The position numbers and the translations under genes are program-made. A stretch of DNA of 64,000 nt from Diphasiastrum complanatum (lineage: Eukaryota; Streptophyta; Lycopodiopsida; Lycopodiales; Lycopodiaceae), in NCBI GenBank assembly GCA_029204225.1, contig CM055093.1, positions 23,357,912 to 23,421,911 on the forward strand. The letters are read 5' to 3'. The notes below the pieces were generated by a model that saw only the letters and a list, made by a program, of their open reading frames with translations, was not told where the DNA came from and made no database searches. Below, in pieces: positions 1 to 10,185 of the stretch (its first letter is position 1; each line of letters opens with the position of its first letter).

Positions 1-298
1 GTCAACTCAGTTGAAGCTGCACCTTCGAATTTGTCAAAGCGGCCTTGGAATCTCTGAAGCGCCACTTTTAAGTTTCAACTTTTTTGGACAAATACGCGAT
101 CTCCGTCGGAGTTACCGGATGATCTAGTATTTGCGTCTGGAGATACGCATCACACTCAAGGGTGGTCGCATCCAATTCACCTTGGAGACGTGTGTGATCT
201 TGCTCTACCATCTGCAATTGACCCTGGAGCAGCTACACTTGTTGCTTTGCATCCTACACGGCCTTGTCCACCTGATCTTGAGCGGTTGTCAGGGCATT

Positions 299-496
299 TT
301 ACAGTGAGCTAACATATTCTTCTAGGCAATCAGCCAGTTGTTGTGCCATCTTCTTCTCAGCTTCGGATTTGGCTTCATGCTGCTTGGCGATCTTCAACTC
401 TCTGTCCAACTGAATAATTTTCCAGCTGATGAGAGTATTCTCCGATCCCATATCTGAGATTTTTCTAGATTTAGGAAAATTTGATATTTGTGACAT
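299..496 (-). pseudogene. Coiled-coil segment downstream of RT, gypsy-like copy 1
   Basis: A 65-codon minus-strand open frame rich in Lys, Glu, Ala and Gln, with heptad-like spacing in its second half, suggests a coiled coil. The sequence continues across several stops to position 1, and in copy 2 it leads into an ORF ending at 31884. It lies where RNase H and integrase would normally follow RT. In another frame the first part (about 470-500) still reads as the RT segment after the YxDD box, so RT sequence appears to run straight into this segment. The function is unknown; it may be an accessory ORF or a recombined gag piece. Confidence 0.4.
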
Positions 497-544
497 CTTT
501 CAAATACTTTCTACAATCGATCCAGGTGGTCTGTATCTGTACTA

Positions 545-1275
545 TGGACTCCCAGCTCATCCAAGTAAATTTCAAGGAATTTTTATAGATAATATTTAAA
601 AGCAAATTGCATTACTCTTTGGAACGAACTTGGTGCATTACAGAGTCCAAATGGCATAGGTGTCCCATTCTGTTGCAAAAGCGGTTTTGTGGCGATCTGC
701 AAGTGCAATCTTAACCTGATTGTAACCACTAAATCCAACCAGGAAACTATAAGCTTCCGCTCCAGCAAGGCGATCCAAAATGCTTTCAGTAAAAGTTAAC
801 GGAAAGTGATCCTTCCACGTCACTTTGTTCAAAACCTTGAGATTCACACAAATTTTCAGTTTCCCATTCTTCTTAGGAACAACGGCATAGGTTTCCCATT
901 CTATTGCAAAAGCGGTTTTGTGGCGATCTGCAAGTGCAATCTTAACCTGATTGTAACCACTAAGTCCAGCCAGGAAACTATAAGCTTCCGCTCCAGCAAG
1001 GCGATCCAAAATGCTTTCAGTAAAAGGTAACGAAAAGTGATCCTTCCACGTCACTTTGTTCAAACCTTGAGATTCACACAAATTCTCAGTTTCCCATTTT
1101 TCTTAGAAATAATGGCAATTGGTGAAACCCATTCGGTATGCTCGATCTCATAAATGAAATCAGCGTCAAGCAGTCTCTGAAGCTCTTTCTTTATTAGATC
1201 CGCAACATTAGGATTACAGCGATAGAACTTTGTAACCTTTGGAACTACATCAGGTACTAAAGGTGGTATGTTCAA
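545..1275 (-). pseudogene. Ty3/gypsy reverse transcriptase, internally duplicated and frameshifted (copy 1)
   Basis: The segment around 1060-1275 reads as the start of a gypsy RT, with a KNGKLRICV motif. It breaks near 1070 by a 1-bp deletion relative to copy 2. The frame at 638-1081 then contains the VTWKDHF to SGYNQVKIAL to HKTAFA block twice in tandem, with a 77-codon (231-bp) period. The MPFGLCNAPSSFQRVM block follows in another frame at 583-700. The catalytic box, near 550-565, reads YLDE instead of YLDD because the second Asp codon is changed. RT copies element RNA into cDNA; this copy cannot make an active enzyme. Confidence 0.85.
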
Positions 1276-2122
1276 TATCTGATGTCGGAATACCCTTCAT
1301 AAGTAGCATTCGGAGTGCTTGATATTGTTCAGGATTAAGTTGTGATCCAACTTGTACAATCTTTTCTGGTTCTCTTGGTTCAGCAAGATTCATTGGCTGT
1401 GTCCTAGTTGGGCCATCGTAAACATCTTTCAAATCTGACACCTGTTCTTCAGGTTCACGATGTGCTTTGGGTAACATGATAACCACATCATCCAGTGTAT
1501 AACGTCTAAAATGTTCGGGCATATCATGCTGGACAACATCTACTTGTTCTTTGTCGAAAGGACTTGTCTTGGATCTTCACTTAGCCTTCTTAGCAGGAAT
1601 TGATCGTGGAGGTGATGACTTCGGAGACGATGATGTCTTGCTATAATACTGGACTGTAGAATCATCCTTGACTTTCCCTTTGCCTTTATCCAGTAAGGGT
1701 GGCACATTTTTTTAATCAATCTTTTGAGGTGGATTTTCCCATTTCAGGACCGTATTATAATGTTGCTTGGCTTGTTTCTTTGTCATTGATCCTGTGATCC
1801 TGTCTTCCTTCAATATAACTGCTTTGGGCAGTTTTATTGTTGGTTCATCAGGAACATTACGCACTCCAAATCTGGTCGACGGATCCATATGATTTAGAAT
1901 CTGCTCATCAGTAAGTTTTGCATTGTCATCATAAGTCAAGGCATGACTCACAAGAATGAGGTCATCTTCAATCGGATTTGGTATAGGTTCCGTTGATATC
2001 CAAGCTACATTCAACACATTCAATGGAAAAGTGATCGGTGTATCCAAGGTTAGATCCAGTAATGAAATCTCACTTAAATCTGAATGATTATCTTGTTGAC
2101 ACATATATTTCTGGCTGTACAA
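1250..2122 (-). pseudogene. Gypsy-like pol linker region (copy 1)
   Basis: Two minus-strand open frames (1712-2122 and 1250-1522) are separated by frame breaks. They link the protease-like segment to the RT and align with 34113-34496 and 33624-34079 in copy 2, where the second frame is longer (151 codons). They contain basic Ser/Pro-rich and acidic stretches but no domain I recognise. The assignment rests on position and synteny with copy 2. A stop or frame change in the Lys/Ser-rich part near 1580 shortens this copy. Confidence 0.5.
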
Positions 2123-2605
2123 TCAATCGTTGCAAGAGCTTCATTCCAGTTGACAGTATCAGTTTGAGAATCATAGTGAATTTCCAAATTTTTCTCTGGT
2201 CGGTCACAAGTATGATCCGTTGTTGAGGAATCATCATCCTCTTTTTGAACCACTGGTCTGATAATCCAAGTTGCAGGATCAACTTTGACTGCACGTTCAT
2301 AATTTTCAAAGTGATTTTCCCGGTACCCCAGTTATGAATTACTTGCGCAACTCGTAACCATGGACGTCCCAATAGGACTCGGTAGACATTTGGTGCTTCT
2401 GGTAGGTCCATTACTACGAAAGTAATGATGAACTGTACTCCCACAATTTTGACAGGTATATCTTCAACCATTTCTCGCGGACGAACTGTCGTTTGATCAG
2501 CTAATTTAATGGCAAAAGTCACAGGCTTGATCTTTATAAGGCCCCATTTTGCACATAGCCTTGTAGAAATCTAGTTAACTCCTGAACCGCCATCTATCAC
2601 AGTTG
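2088..2605 (-). pseudogene. Retropepsin-like protease region (gypsy-like, copy 1)
   Basis: The minus strand encodes a retroviral-type aspartyl protease pattern. A VIDGGSGVN-like active-site segment lies near 2565-2600. It is followed by ADQTTVRP, then VVMDLPEAPNVYRVLLGRPWL near 2340-2420, a typical retropepsin C-terminal half, and an IHNWGTG stretch. An in-frame stop lies just after the active-site segment. The family cleaves Gag-Pol; here it is inactive or needs readthrough. Copy 2 has the same arrangement at 34462-34980. Confidence 0.7.
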
Positions 2606-2622
2606 CTTCCTTAGGAAATTGT

Positions 2623-3343
2623 CTATGCTGTATCGGCAGGGTGATATTTTTTTTGTTGACTTTTCCAAGCTGCTCCGACATGGAGTACTTCATTAGATTC
2701 TTCAAATCCAGCACAAAAAAGTGGCTCCTGATGGACTTCTGGTTTCGCTTGAGCTAACTTTTGCGCTAAGACTTCTTTTTCTTTTGGCACCAACTTCAGG
2801 AACTCTCCCAATGAAATATTGATCTTACTAGACAAAATATTCATGAGCAGTTCTGTTTGCGGCGCTTCTGGTTCAGTCATCTTGAAGGGTTCTTCATGAT
2901 GATGCAACTGATCATTCATATCTATACGTGAATTTCTTGGTGGTTGCAATGGTGAAGAACAAACTTCGGCTGTTGCTTTAGCAGCTTCAACCTCCTCTTC
3001 TTCTTGCAAACGTTTAATCCATTGCCTCATATCCTGATATCTTCATTTTTCTGCATGAAGATTTGGATAAACTCCAGATGTTGTTGGTATATCAGTTAAT
3101 GGTATAGAATCAGCAGGTACTAGATCCGCTACTGGTTCTTTCTGCTTTTGTGCTCTGGTGACCACCATCAAGGGTACACTTGGTTTATTTTGAGCTACTG
3201 GGATAGACTTCACAAGATTCAACACAGATCTGAAGAAATCTAACTGGATCTGTTAATCCATTGTATTTGGGTAGATCCAAATGGGGTGCTCCTCTAACAA
3301 TGATTGGATTGACTTCCTGAGGAGCACCTCCAAGGGCTGCCAT
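2623..3343 (-). pseudogene. Gag-like region, gypsy-like element copy 1
   Basis: The minus-strand ATG at 3343 opens MAALGGAPQEV, followed by a P-KYNGLTDP-RFLQ stretch typical of Ty3/gypsy Gag N-termini. The frame is soon broken. It continues as MVVTRAQKQ in 3043-3225 and as a Glu/Ala-rich helical segment in 2623-3030. Gag forms the capsid of the retrotransposon particle. At least two stops or frameshifts separate the pieces. The copy 2 equivalent is at about 35020-35718. Confidence 0.6.
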
Positions 3344-3344
3344 C

Positions 3345-4724
3345 TTCACAGATTCAAATCAAGCAGACAATGAGATTGGATCTAGATTTTCAATCAAAAC
3401 TATCTCAGATCAGATCTGCTAGATCTATTACACTTTTCAAGAATCAGATTTCTATATCATGAAAAAAGATTTTGAAATTCAATCAATCGATACTTCTCAA
3501 AAAATGAAAAATTTCTCGAAATCCAAATCAGACTGTATCGGATTTGATCCAAATTTTCATAGAGACTTGATCTGAAAAATCAAAACCAAAAAATATAACT
3601 GACGAAGGTTCCCTATGTGAAGATTGGCTCGGCGAAGGTTCAGCAGTGTTATTTATAAAAAAAAAAAAAAAAAAAAGCTCTCTAATCAGGTCTTTCTGAT
3701 GATTTCTATGGAAATAACCTTCGCCGAACTCTCAGATTCAAAATCTGACACAAATAAAGCTAGGGTAAACCCGGCGAAGGTTTTTGGCACACAAAAATAT
3801 ACTTTATGTAGTTTGGCGAGAGCAAAAATCAAGATTTTCTATGATCTGGATAGGAAGAATGTTCGTTGAACTCAACAATAGTATTTTTTTATAGATAGAA
3901 TGATCTGAAAACTCGGCGAAGGTTTTGGTCCCCACCTTATAAGCAAATTTCAAAATGGAAGCGATGGAAAGGTAGCCAATTTTTCTATTGTCATAAGCCT
4001 AATCAAGATTGCAAAACACTTCTATGTTTCTTGAATTTGGTGGTTTTGGAGAAAAGTCTTCGATTAATGTTTTAAATGTGAAGAGGAAAAATCAGGTATT
4101 GAGAAAAAGATAGCCTTTCATTTTATAACATGACTGATTTTTTGGGTGTCTACTTAGAAATCCCCTTTCACTTTTCAATATAGTTGCAAGGATTTGTTTT
4201 TTCAAGCTTTTTCATTAAACAGATGTATATGTTTTTGAGGAAACAAATGATTGCTCAATAACAACATTTACAAATAAAATGATTGTTTATGTGGGTCAAA
4301 ATAGGAAGAATGTGCATTTATTACTTTGGTACAAATAAAAAAGGCTTCTTGAGAGAAATGATGTTCAACGACGTACAATAGAGCTAAAGCCCAAAGTACG
4401 AAATGCACAAACACTTTGATTTTTTATAAGCAAAGATAATGAAATAGATTGCAGAAGATTAGAGAATTATCTGTTGGTAGTAAAATTTAATAACATGAAT
4501 GCATTCAATCCATGAAATTATAACAGAAGACTTGAATAGAAACAAATACACAGACATATGATAGTAGTGATAGCACATTCACAAATAGGAAACCGCAAGT
4601 TGTAAGCAATGCTACATCTGATTAGAAATGTGGATCTACAAAAGGAATTGCATCTTCAAATTACATTGCAAAAAGATGAACACACAGGACTAGGACTAGG
4701 AATTCATATATACATATTGAACGC
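3345..4724. other. Non-coding 5' part of gypsy-like copy 1
   Basis: No coding frame is supported. The stretch holds a poly-A run (near 3658-3676) and a cluster of GGCGAAGGTT motifs (direct near 3605, 3634, 3773 and 3915; inverted near 3719). It should contain the element's 5' leader and any LTR, but I could not place a TG..CA boundary or a tRNA primer binding site. Copy 2 (35719-37097) is nearly identical. Confidence 0.5.
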
Positions 4725-5147
4725 ATCTGTTCTGATCTGCTTCACCTTGATGCTTGTGCATCTCTCAGCCCAATTCACATATTCTGTGAATTTATCGAGT
4801 GTTTCAAATTTATTCTGAATAAAATACACTCTGGCAAACTTGCTATAATCATCAATGAAGGTTATATAGTATTTTGAACCTCCTAGTAAGATCACGTTGA
4901 ATGGACCACAAATGTCAGAGTGCACCAACTCCAGAAATTTTGTCGTTCTGTAGGAGTCTTTGACGAATGGTGTGCGTGACATCTTGTCTTTCAAACATGC
5001 ATCACTAGTGGTCAAACTGGTTGCATTCGAGATGCTGACCCCTGTTATTGCTCCATGATGACTTGCCTGGTAGAGTGCCATTGAGTTCGTGTGGCAGAGT
5101 CTTCTATGCCATAGAGTGTCTGGCGAGTCGTCATGGGTCTGATGCAT
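4725..5147 (-). pseudogene. Ty1/copia GAG-pre-integrase and integrase N-part, truncated
   Basis: The minus frame reads LWHRRLCHTNSMAL (the pre-integrase zinc-binding HHCC region), then LVHSDICGPF and YYITFIDDYSKFARVYF, the integrase core of Ty1/copia elements. The frame stops at IRTD, exactly where the gypsy-like repeat begins, so the catalytic second half of the integrase is missing. Integrase inserts element cDNA into host DNA. This fragment is one end of a copia copy interrupted by, or recombined with, the repeat at 1-4724. Confidence 0.88.
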
Positions 5148-5327
5148 CTAATATTCAGGTAGGCGCACCTTTAGATGATATAGGTTGCCCTTCCTTCTGC
5201 CTTGAGTACTGGCATCAATCACGTTGCATGCTTCATTAGAAAATGTCACACACATTCTTGCATCTGCTATTCTTGCTACAGAGAGCAAGTCTTGCTACAG
5301 AGTTGGCACGAACAGAACGTTTTCGAG

Positions 5328-6480
5328 TCATCTGTCTCCACCGTTGGTGTTGAGCCAGAGTGAACCAATATCGTTCACTTGATGTCTGGATCCATCTCCA
5401 AGAACTATGAATCTTGAGGGATCTGCACTTCTGAAATTAGACGTGATTCGTCTTGATGTCACAAAGTGCGAGGTGGCTCCTGAATCCAGGATCACCTCGT
5501 GTGTGTCAGACGTTGATGCTGCACACACATCTTCACAAATGTAGGCAGTCGAACAATTTTTGTTTGTTCTTTCTTTGCCCATCTTCGAGCTCTCGGGCTC
5601 CTCAACATAGGAGCTATTATTGTTCTTCTGTCTGTTCTGTGTTGATATGTTTCTTGGGTTCTGGGGGCAATCCATGGCTGCATGACCCTTCTTATGGCAA
5701 TGGATACACTCAATTTTGGGATTGAGCCAGCAGGTATCTACTGTATGTCCGTCTCTTCTGCATCTCGTGTAGGTCTTCTTGTCTGCATCTTGTCGTTTCG
5801 AACTCCCTTTGGTCTTCCAATTGCTTTTGCTAGTCCCCTTTGCTTGCTGGTCATGATCCTGCCTCTGATTCGACTCTCTCTTAGGCTTGAACTGTTTCTT
5901 TGATTTTTCTTTGTTGTCGTAGAGTGCCTGGTCAGAACCATCTTTGTGATCAAGATGCTCTCTGGCCTCGACTTCCTGTCGAATCTTGACAATCGCCTTT
6001 TTGAGGTTCATGGTAGGATCTTTCGCAAGCAGGGTTCGTGTCGTCTGGAAAGATCTGGATAAGGCTCTCAACAGATATGTGAGCTACTTTTCAACTGATA
6101 CTACATTCTCTGCTCCTGAGTTGTGTAGTGATAGAAACAGATCCTTCATCTTTCTCATGAAAGAGATGAGGTCTTTTCCATCCCACTGCAGATTCGTCAG
6201 CTGATCTTCCAACATCATAATCTGACTTCTTGATTTCGTCTGAAATCTTGTGAGCAGTGCATCCTACATCTCCTTAGCTTTGGAGAGTATAGCCAAGTCA
6301 AGTGTAAGGCTATCTTCGATGGAAGATGATAGCAAGGCTACTGCCTTGTCGTTTTTCTCCCTCCATTCGCGTAGCTCCTTGCCTGTTGTCGTAGGCATTT
6401 CTTATGTGCCATCCACCCAGGGGAAGAGTCCTTCGCCCTTGAGTATCAAAGATGTCTGACTTTCCAGGCTAGAAAGTTAG
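5328..6480 (-). pseudogene. Ty1/copia Gag with zinc knuckle plus protease
   Basis: The minus strand carries a degenerate Gag core at 6071-6480, then a Lys/Gln-rich basic region. Two Cys/His clusters follow, including CIHCHKKGHAAMDC, a CX2CX4HX4C knuckle near 5655-5700. The aspartic protease motif VILDSGATSHFV lies near 5450-5490. Gag packages element RNA and the protease matures the polyprotein. Stops and frame shifts before 6071 and between protease and integrase (5148-5327) mark it as dead. It is collinear with the integrase piece at 4725-5147. Confidence 0.85.
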
Positions 6481-6629
6481 ATCCTGAAGAATTAAGTATA
6501 GTGTAGATCTTGCTCTGCTGATTGAAGCCATTGCTTCTTGAAGTCTGTTTTCTTGTTGATGGTTGATTGTCTGAGTGCTTGGCCTCCTGGATCTGCTAGC
6601 TTCTTGGCTATGTCAGAATATGGAAAGGT

Positions 6630-6680
6630 GGCTCTAATACCACTAATGAGAATCGTGAGATGCTCTGATACCACTAATGA
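6630..6680 (-). promoter_or_regulatory. Primer binding site of copia element, tandemly duplicated
   Basis: The minus strand at 6661-6673 reads TGGTATCAGAGCA, complementary to the 3' end of plant initiator tRNA-Met, the usual copia primer. A second, near-identical version (TGGTATTAGAGC) lies 31 bp away at about 6631-6642, each preceded by the same LTR-end-like CATTAG. One site would normally suffice. Confidence 0.7.
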
Positions 6681-7740
6681 ATCTAGGTGAGAAAAATTCA
6701 CGAAACAGTCACGACTCTCTTTCAAGATTCGGATGGAGTTCAGATGCGTTCGCTGGGCACTGTCAGTTGAAACACTCATACAACCCTCCAGAGTGTAGTC
6801 AGTTACTATTGATCTACGTTCATAAAATTAATACAACATTCGACTTAATTTCAACCAAGGTGCGAAATTCAAAGGGAACAAAAAAACTCAGACATATGAA
6901 ATAAACATCATAAGCATTCAATATCCAATTCAAACACAACTAGAAAATAATCTATATTGATTTTCTCTGATTTCTTCAGGGCACTGCATGCGAATCCACG
7001 CGGTGCGTTGGCATGAGAGAAGCACAGCTCTCTCACGAGTAGCAGTCTTGCTTCACTAGCAGACAATTGGATCTTCTGATCCTAGACAAAATTATCTTCT
7101 CGCACGCAGGCGGAGCTTCTGTCTGTGTTCGTCTTGATTGTTTACTAGCATCAGACTTCTGCAGTGTCTCTTCTCTTAGTTACACTTTGTGTATCTTGTT
7201 CTGATATATGTCAAGTATTATCCAGTAAGTACGGTCTCTCTATGTAAACCTAAGATTAGAGTGATTATACATTTACAACTAATCAGGAATTACAAGAGTG
7301 GCAGATTAGCCATGACCTAGGAAGTATCTGCTGACGTCATGCCATCCGGTCAGATCTCTGTACTTCTGGGTACTTGCGTGATCTCTGGTGGTACTCATTG
7401 GAATGTGAGGACAGAACGAGTTTCGTTTTCACTGTTGGTTTCGTTTACCTCGTCTGCCTTTCTCTCTTGCCGGACCGCAAAGGAATCTCATTCGTGGATC
7501 CTTCGTGTTCGCAAACCGTTCGTCTTCGTCTCCGTTGACTTTTGTGTTCACGAAACTCTTCGTGTTTCGTGTCTCCAGATGTTCAAGTTTGCGAACATCT
7601 TTGTCAGGTGAAGGGCTGAAAGATAGCAAGGCTTTGTAATCAGAAACACTTTGTTTCTTCAAAAATGTCCCTTCTAGAATTCTAGTATAATAAATATATT
7701 GTGATTGTGATGGCTTAGGAATATGACTAGTCACTAGTTA
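6676..7740 (-). repeat. 5' LTR region of the minus-strand copia (outer boundary uncertain)
   Basis: Sequence immediately upstream (minus strand) of the primer binding site should be the 5' LTR. It has no convincing coding frame and includes a perfect TGACGTCA palindrome at 7332-7339, a bZIP/TGA-type site as found in stress-induced copia LTRs. The outer TG end could not be fixed because no second LTR is in the window; about 1 kb is a guess. ORFs here are not supported as genes. Confidence 0.45.
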
Positions 7741-7871
7741 AAGGTGGCTTGGTTGTATGACAACTCAAATATTCTCAAATAGATTAGTGCACTTTTTAGA
7801 TAGATAATACAATCTTTACCACCAATTAACAAAAGGATCGGTTGTTGATTCTTGTCTCTTAAAATCTAGTG

Positions 7872-8275
7872 GCAAGTGGGGGAGTGATGTTTTTGCACTA
7901 AACTTGATGGTGTACAAGTAGTCTGTTTACAAATATCTACATGATAGATTTGTGAAATAGTTACTTGACACTATCGAGGACATAAAATTTTCATGGGCAC
8001 GCTTTTTATTATAATCTTCATTTTTTATGCAAAGTGTAGTAAGATGGTTATGAAGATAGTTTCATGGTATAAATTTGGAGGATTTTCGTGGACATAGACT
8101 TAGATATGATTCTGGTCTAACTTTTAAAAGTACAAACAATACAATCAATTATGACTTGTCAACACCTATTTTTAGATGTAAGTACAAGAAGTTTGTGGCC
8201 AAAGTTTGGAAGATAAATATTGGCTATGATGGCAATATCAAATTTTTAAGGTTAACAAGGATTTAGCAAAAACTT
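7872..8275 (+). repeat. Possible plus-strand copia polypurine tract and LTR remnant
   Basis: GGCAAGTGGGGGAG at 7871-7884 looks like a copia polypurine tract and is followed by TGATGTTTTTGC, a possible LTR start. A near-inverted GCAAAAAC occurs at about 8267-8274 and could be the other LTR end. No coding sequence of this element is recognised upstream. This is suggestive only. Confidence 0.3.
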
Positions 8276-9145
8276 CATAAGGTACCAAAACGATAGTATG
8301 ATATGTATCTTTTGAAAAAGTTTTGTACAAGGTATTGATAGTATTAGTGTACAAATTGTGTAAGATAGTGGATCTAGATGTAAAGTACCTTTTATGCATG
8401 CCACCTTTTTGTTTCTTTTAGAATATTCTAGTAAAGAACTAGTTCAATGTTATGAGAAAGATTAACTTTTGATGAGCACAAATTATTTGTGGTGTTGTCT
8501 ATTTCATTTCACAAAAAGAAATCAAAGGACTTTGAGAAGCACATACTGTTTTCCACTTTAGCTAATAAGCAATCCTCCTTGGATGGGTCATCTACCTTCA
8601 ATTCGTAAGGTGAAAAAGGGAATGGGTCATCTATCTTCAATCCACAAGGTGAAAAAGTCTTAATCCAAAATATTAAAATCATCATATTTCAGCTTAAAAT
8701 CTAGATATTTATTGTAACTCAAGAGTGTACCACATGTATGTCTTCTTATTAAATTGAAAGGATTGGACTAAGTTTCACTTGAATCTTGAACATCAATACC
8801 CAAAAAAATACGAGCCTTCCAATTATGGACCGTGATCAAACAAATACTCTTACCAACCCCAAAAATTACCCGCATATATTATAGAGTAGCATGCGACAAT
8901 GATTGAAGAATGACAATGCTTCCAATGGGTTGCCAAATAGTTTCCATGTCTTTAGACCTTTAAAAAATGAAAGCATTGTTCCACCAAGGGCCATGGAAGG
9001 CTATGGCAAACTAATCCAAGAACTCCACAAGAAAAAAGAGGATCATGAAGAGCAAGAACAAGATAAACCTTTTGCAAAAAATGCCATGGGACTAGCATCT
9101 GATTAGTAGCAATGGAGTGTGAGGGTTGGAACACAAGGGCTTAAG
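8276..9145. other. Unassigned AT-rich stretch
   Basis: No gene is supported. A 67-codon plus-strand frame at 8903-9106 ends in a Lys/Glu-rich tail but matches nothing I recognise. A short imperfect direct repeat (ATGGGTCATCTACCTTCAAT and a close copy) lies at 8583-8650. Confidence 0.3.
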
Positions 9146-10185
9146 TGTTGGGATCTATCACTCATTTGGTGCTGTATGCATGAACTGTGTGAATGTCGCG
9201 ACAGAGAGAAGCGAGTGGAAAATTTTTGACACATGCAACTACGTCTATCAGATTCAAATAGACTTCGATAGTTCGAATCGAAGTCTGCCCTACTTGATCA
9301 CAGCTTTGAAGTCACTGGATCGATACAATCAATTCCATAGCCATGCACGAATTAGATTGGTTTTAGATTTAGCTTCGTGGAAGCATATTAGGTGCGGGGA
9401 TTAGAGCGTCACAATCGACTCAGACTATCAGTCATATGAGACAATTTAATCTACGAATAAGTTTATCTACAAGCAAGAAAACATATGAACATGAATAAAA
9501 TGAGCAATATACACGACCTAGATTACTAGAACATTGATTATTCAATCACGAATAAAAATACAGTCTGAATGCAATCAGAGTCACGTTCTTCTTGAAATAA
9601 TACTCTTATAATAGAGAGAAAGAACAAAACAATTGCGCTCTAGATATTCAACTGATTGAATAGATAGATTATTGAGCTTAATAATCTCTTCTTGTCTAAT
9701 CGAGCAACTGATAAGTTGATGGATATATACACATGGCTAACTAATTAAAAGAATGGTTAATCTGTACTTTACATTTAGGATTAAGGCACTACATGTTGTT
9801 GGCAGTCACCTTCGGACAACATCTGATTCAGTTGGAGACTTTGTCCGGACGTGATTCAATGTAATTGTTGATCCTCCAATAGTCGGATTATGGCCAATTG
9901 TTCAAGGATGGCGGAATAATCGAATCTGGTTAGATGGTCCAAGATGGTCGATCTATCGAGGATGGCCGAACAATAGAAGAGGGTCGAATAATCAAGGATG
10001 ACCAAATAGTCGAAGGTGTCCGAACAATCGGGAAAACACTATCACTGATTCTTTTGTATTTCTACAGACTGTCAGAAAACAAATGTATTTCTGCAGAGTA
10101 TGCGACTATACAAGTACTTACAATAGCTAATAAATGGATCTAAATTAATAATGAGATAAGGGATGGAGACGATAGAAATCCAACA
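9146..10185 (-). repeat. 3' LTR of a minus-strand Ty1/copia element
   Basis: The block is bounded by TGTTGG at 9146 and CCAACA at 10185, the expected inverted TG..CA ends. On the minus strand it is directly preceded by a purine tract (AAGGGAGGG, near 10186-10195) that follows the RNase H sequence. The length of 1040 bp suits a copia LTR. It contains an 18-bp tandem repeat at 9903-10028. The matching 5' LTR is not in the window. ORFs at 9126-9404 and 9934-10143 fall in or across it and are not genes. Confidence 0.75.
9903..10032. repeat. 18-bp minisatellite inside a copia LTR
   Basis: Seven consecutive degenerate 18-bp units with the consensus CGAGGATGGCCGAACAAT run from 9903 to 10028. A further partial unit lies upstream from about 9883. 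The array sits in the presumed U3 promoter part of the LTR. Confidence 0.8.

Larger units (their letters stand above)
1..4724 (-). repeat. Copy 1 of a 4.7-kb direct repeat (Ty3/gypsy-like element)
   Basis: This block is repeated almost identically at 32374-37097, in the same orientation and with the same overall length. It contains, in minus-strand order, a gag-like start, a retropepsin-like segment, a pol linker, a reverse transcriptase with an internal duplication, and a coiled-coil segment. Similarity stops at the shared GAACGC at 4719-4724; beyond it lies the integrase of a copia element, whereas copy 2 runs into an (AG)n tract. The low-coordinate end is cut by the window. No LTR or primer binding site was found. 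Differences between the copies are scattered substitutions plus a few 1-bp indels. Confidence 0.9.

Noticed and set aside
7339-7734. 90- and 101-codon ORFs facing each other
   Set aside because: They lie in the presumed LTR of a copia element and are complementary shadows without motifs.
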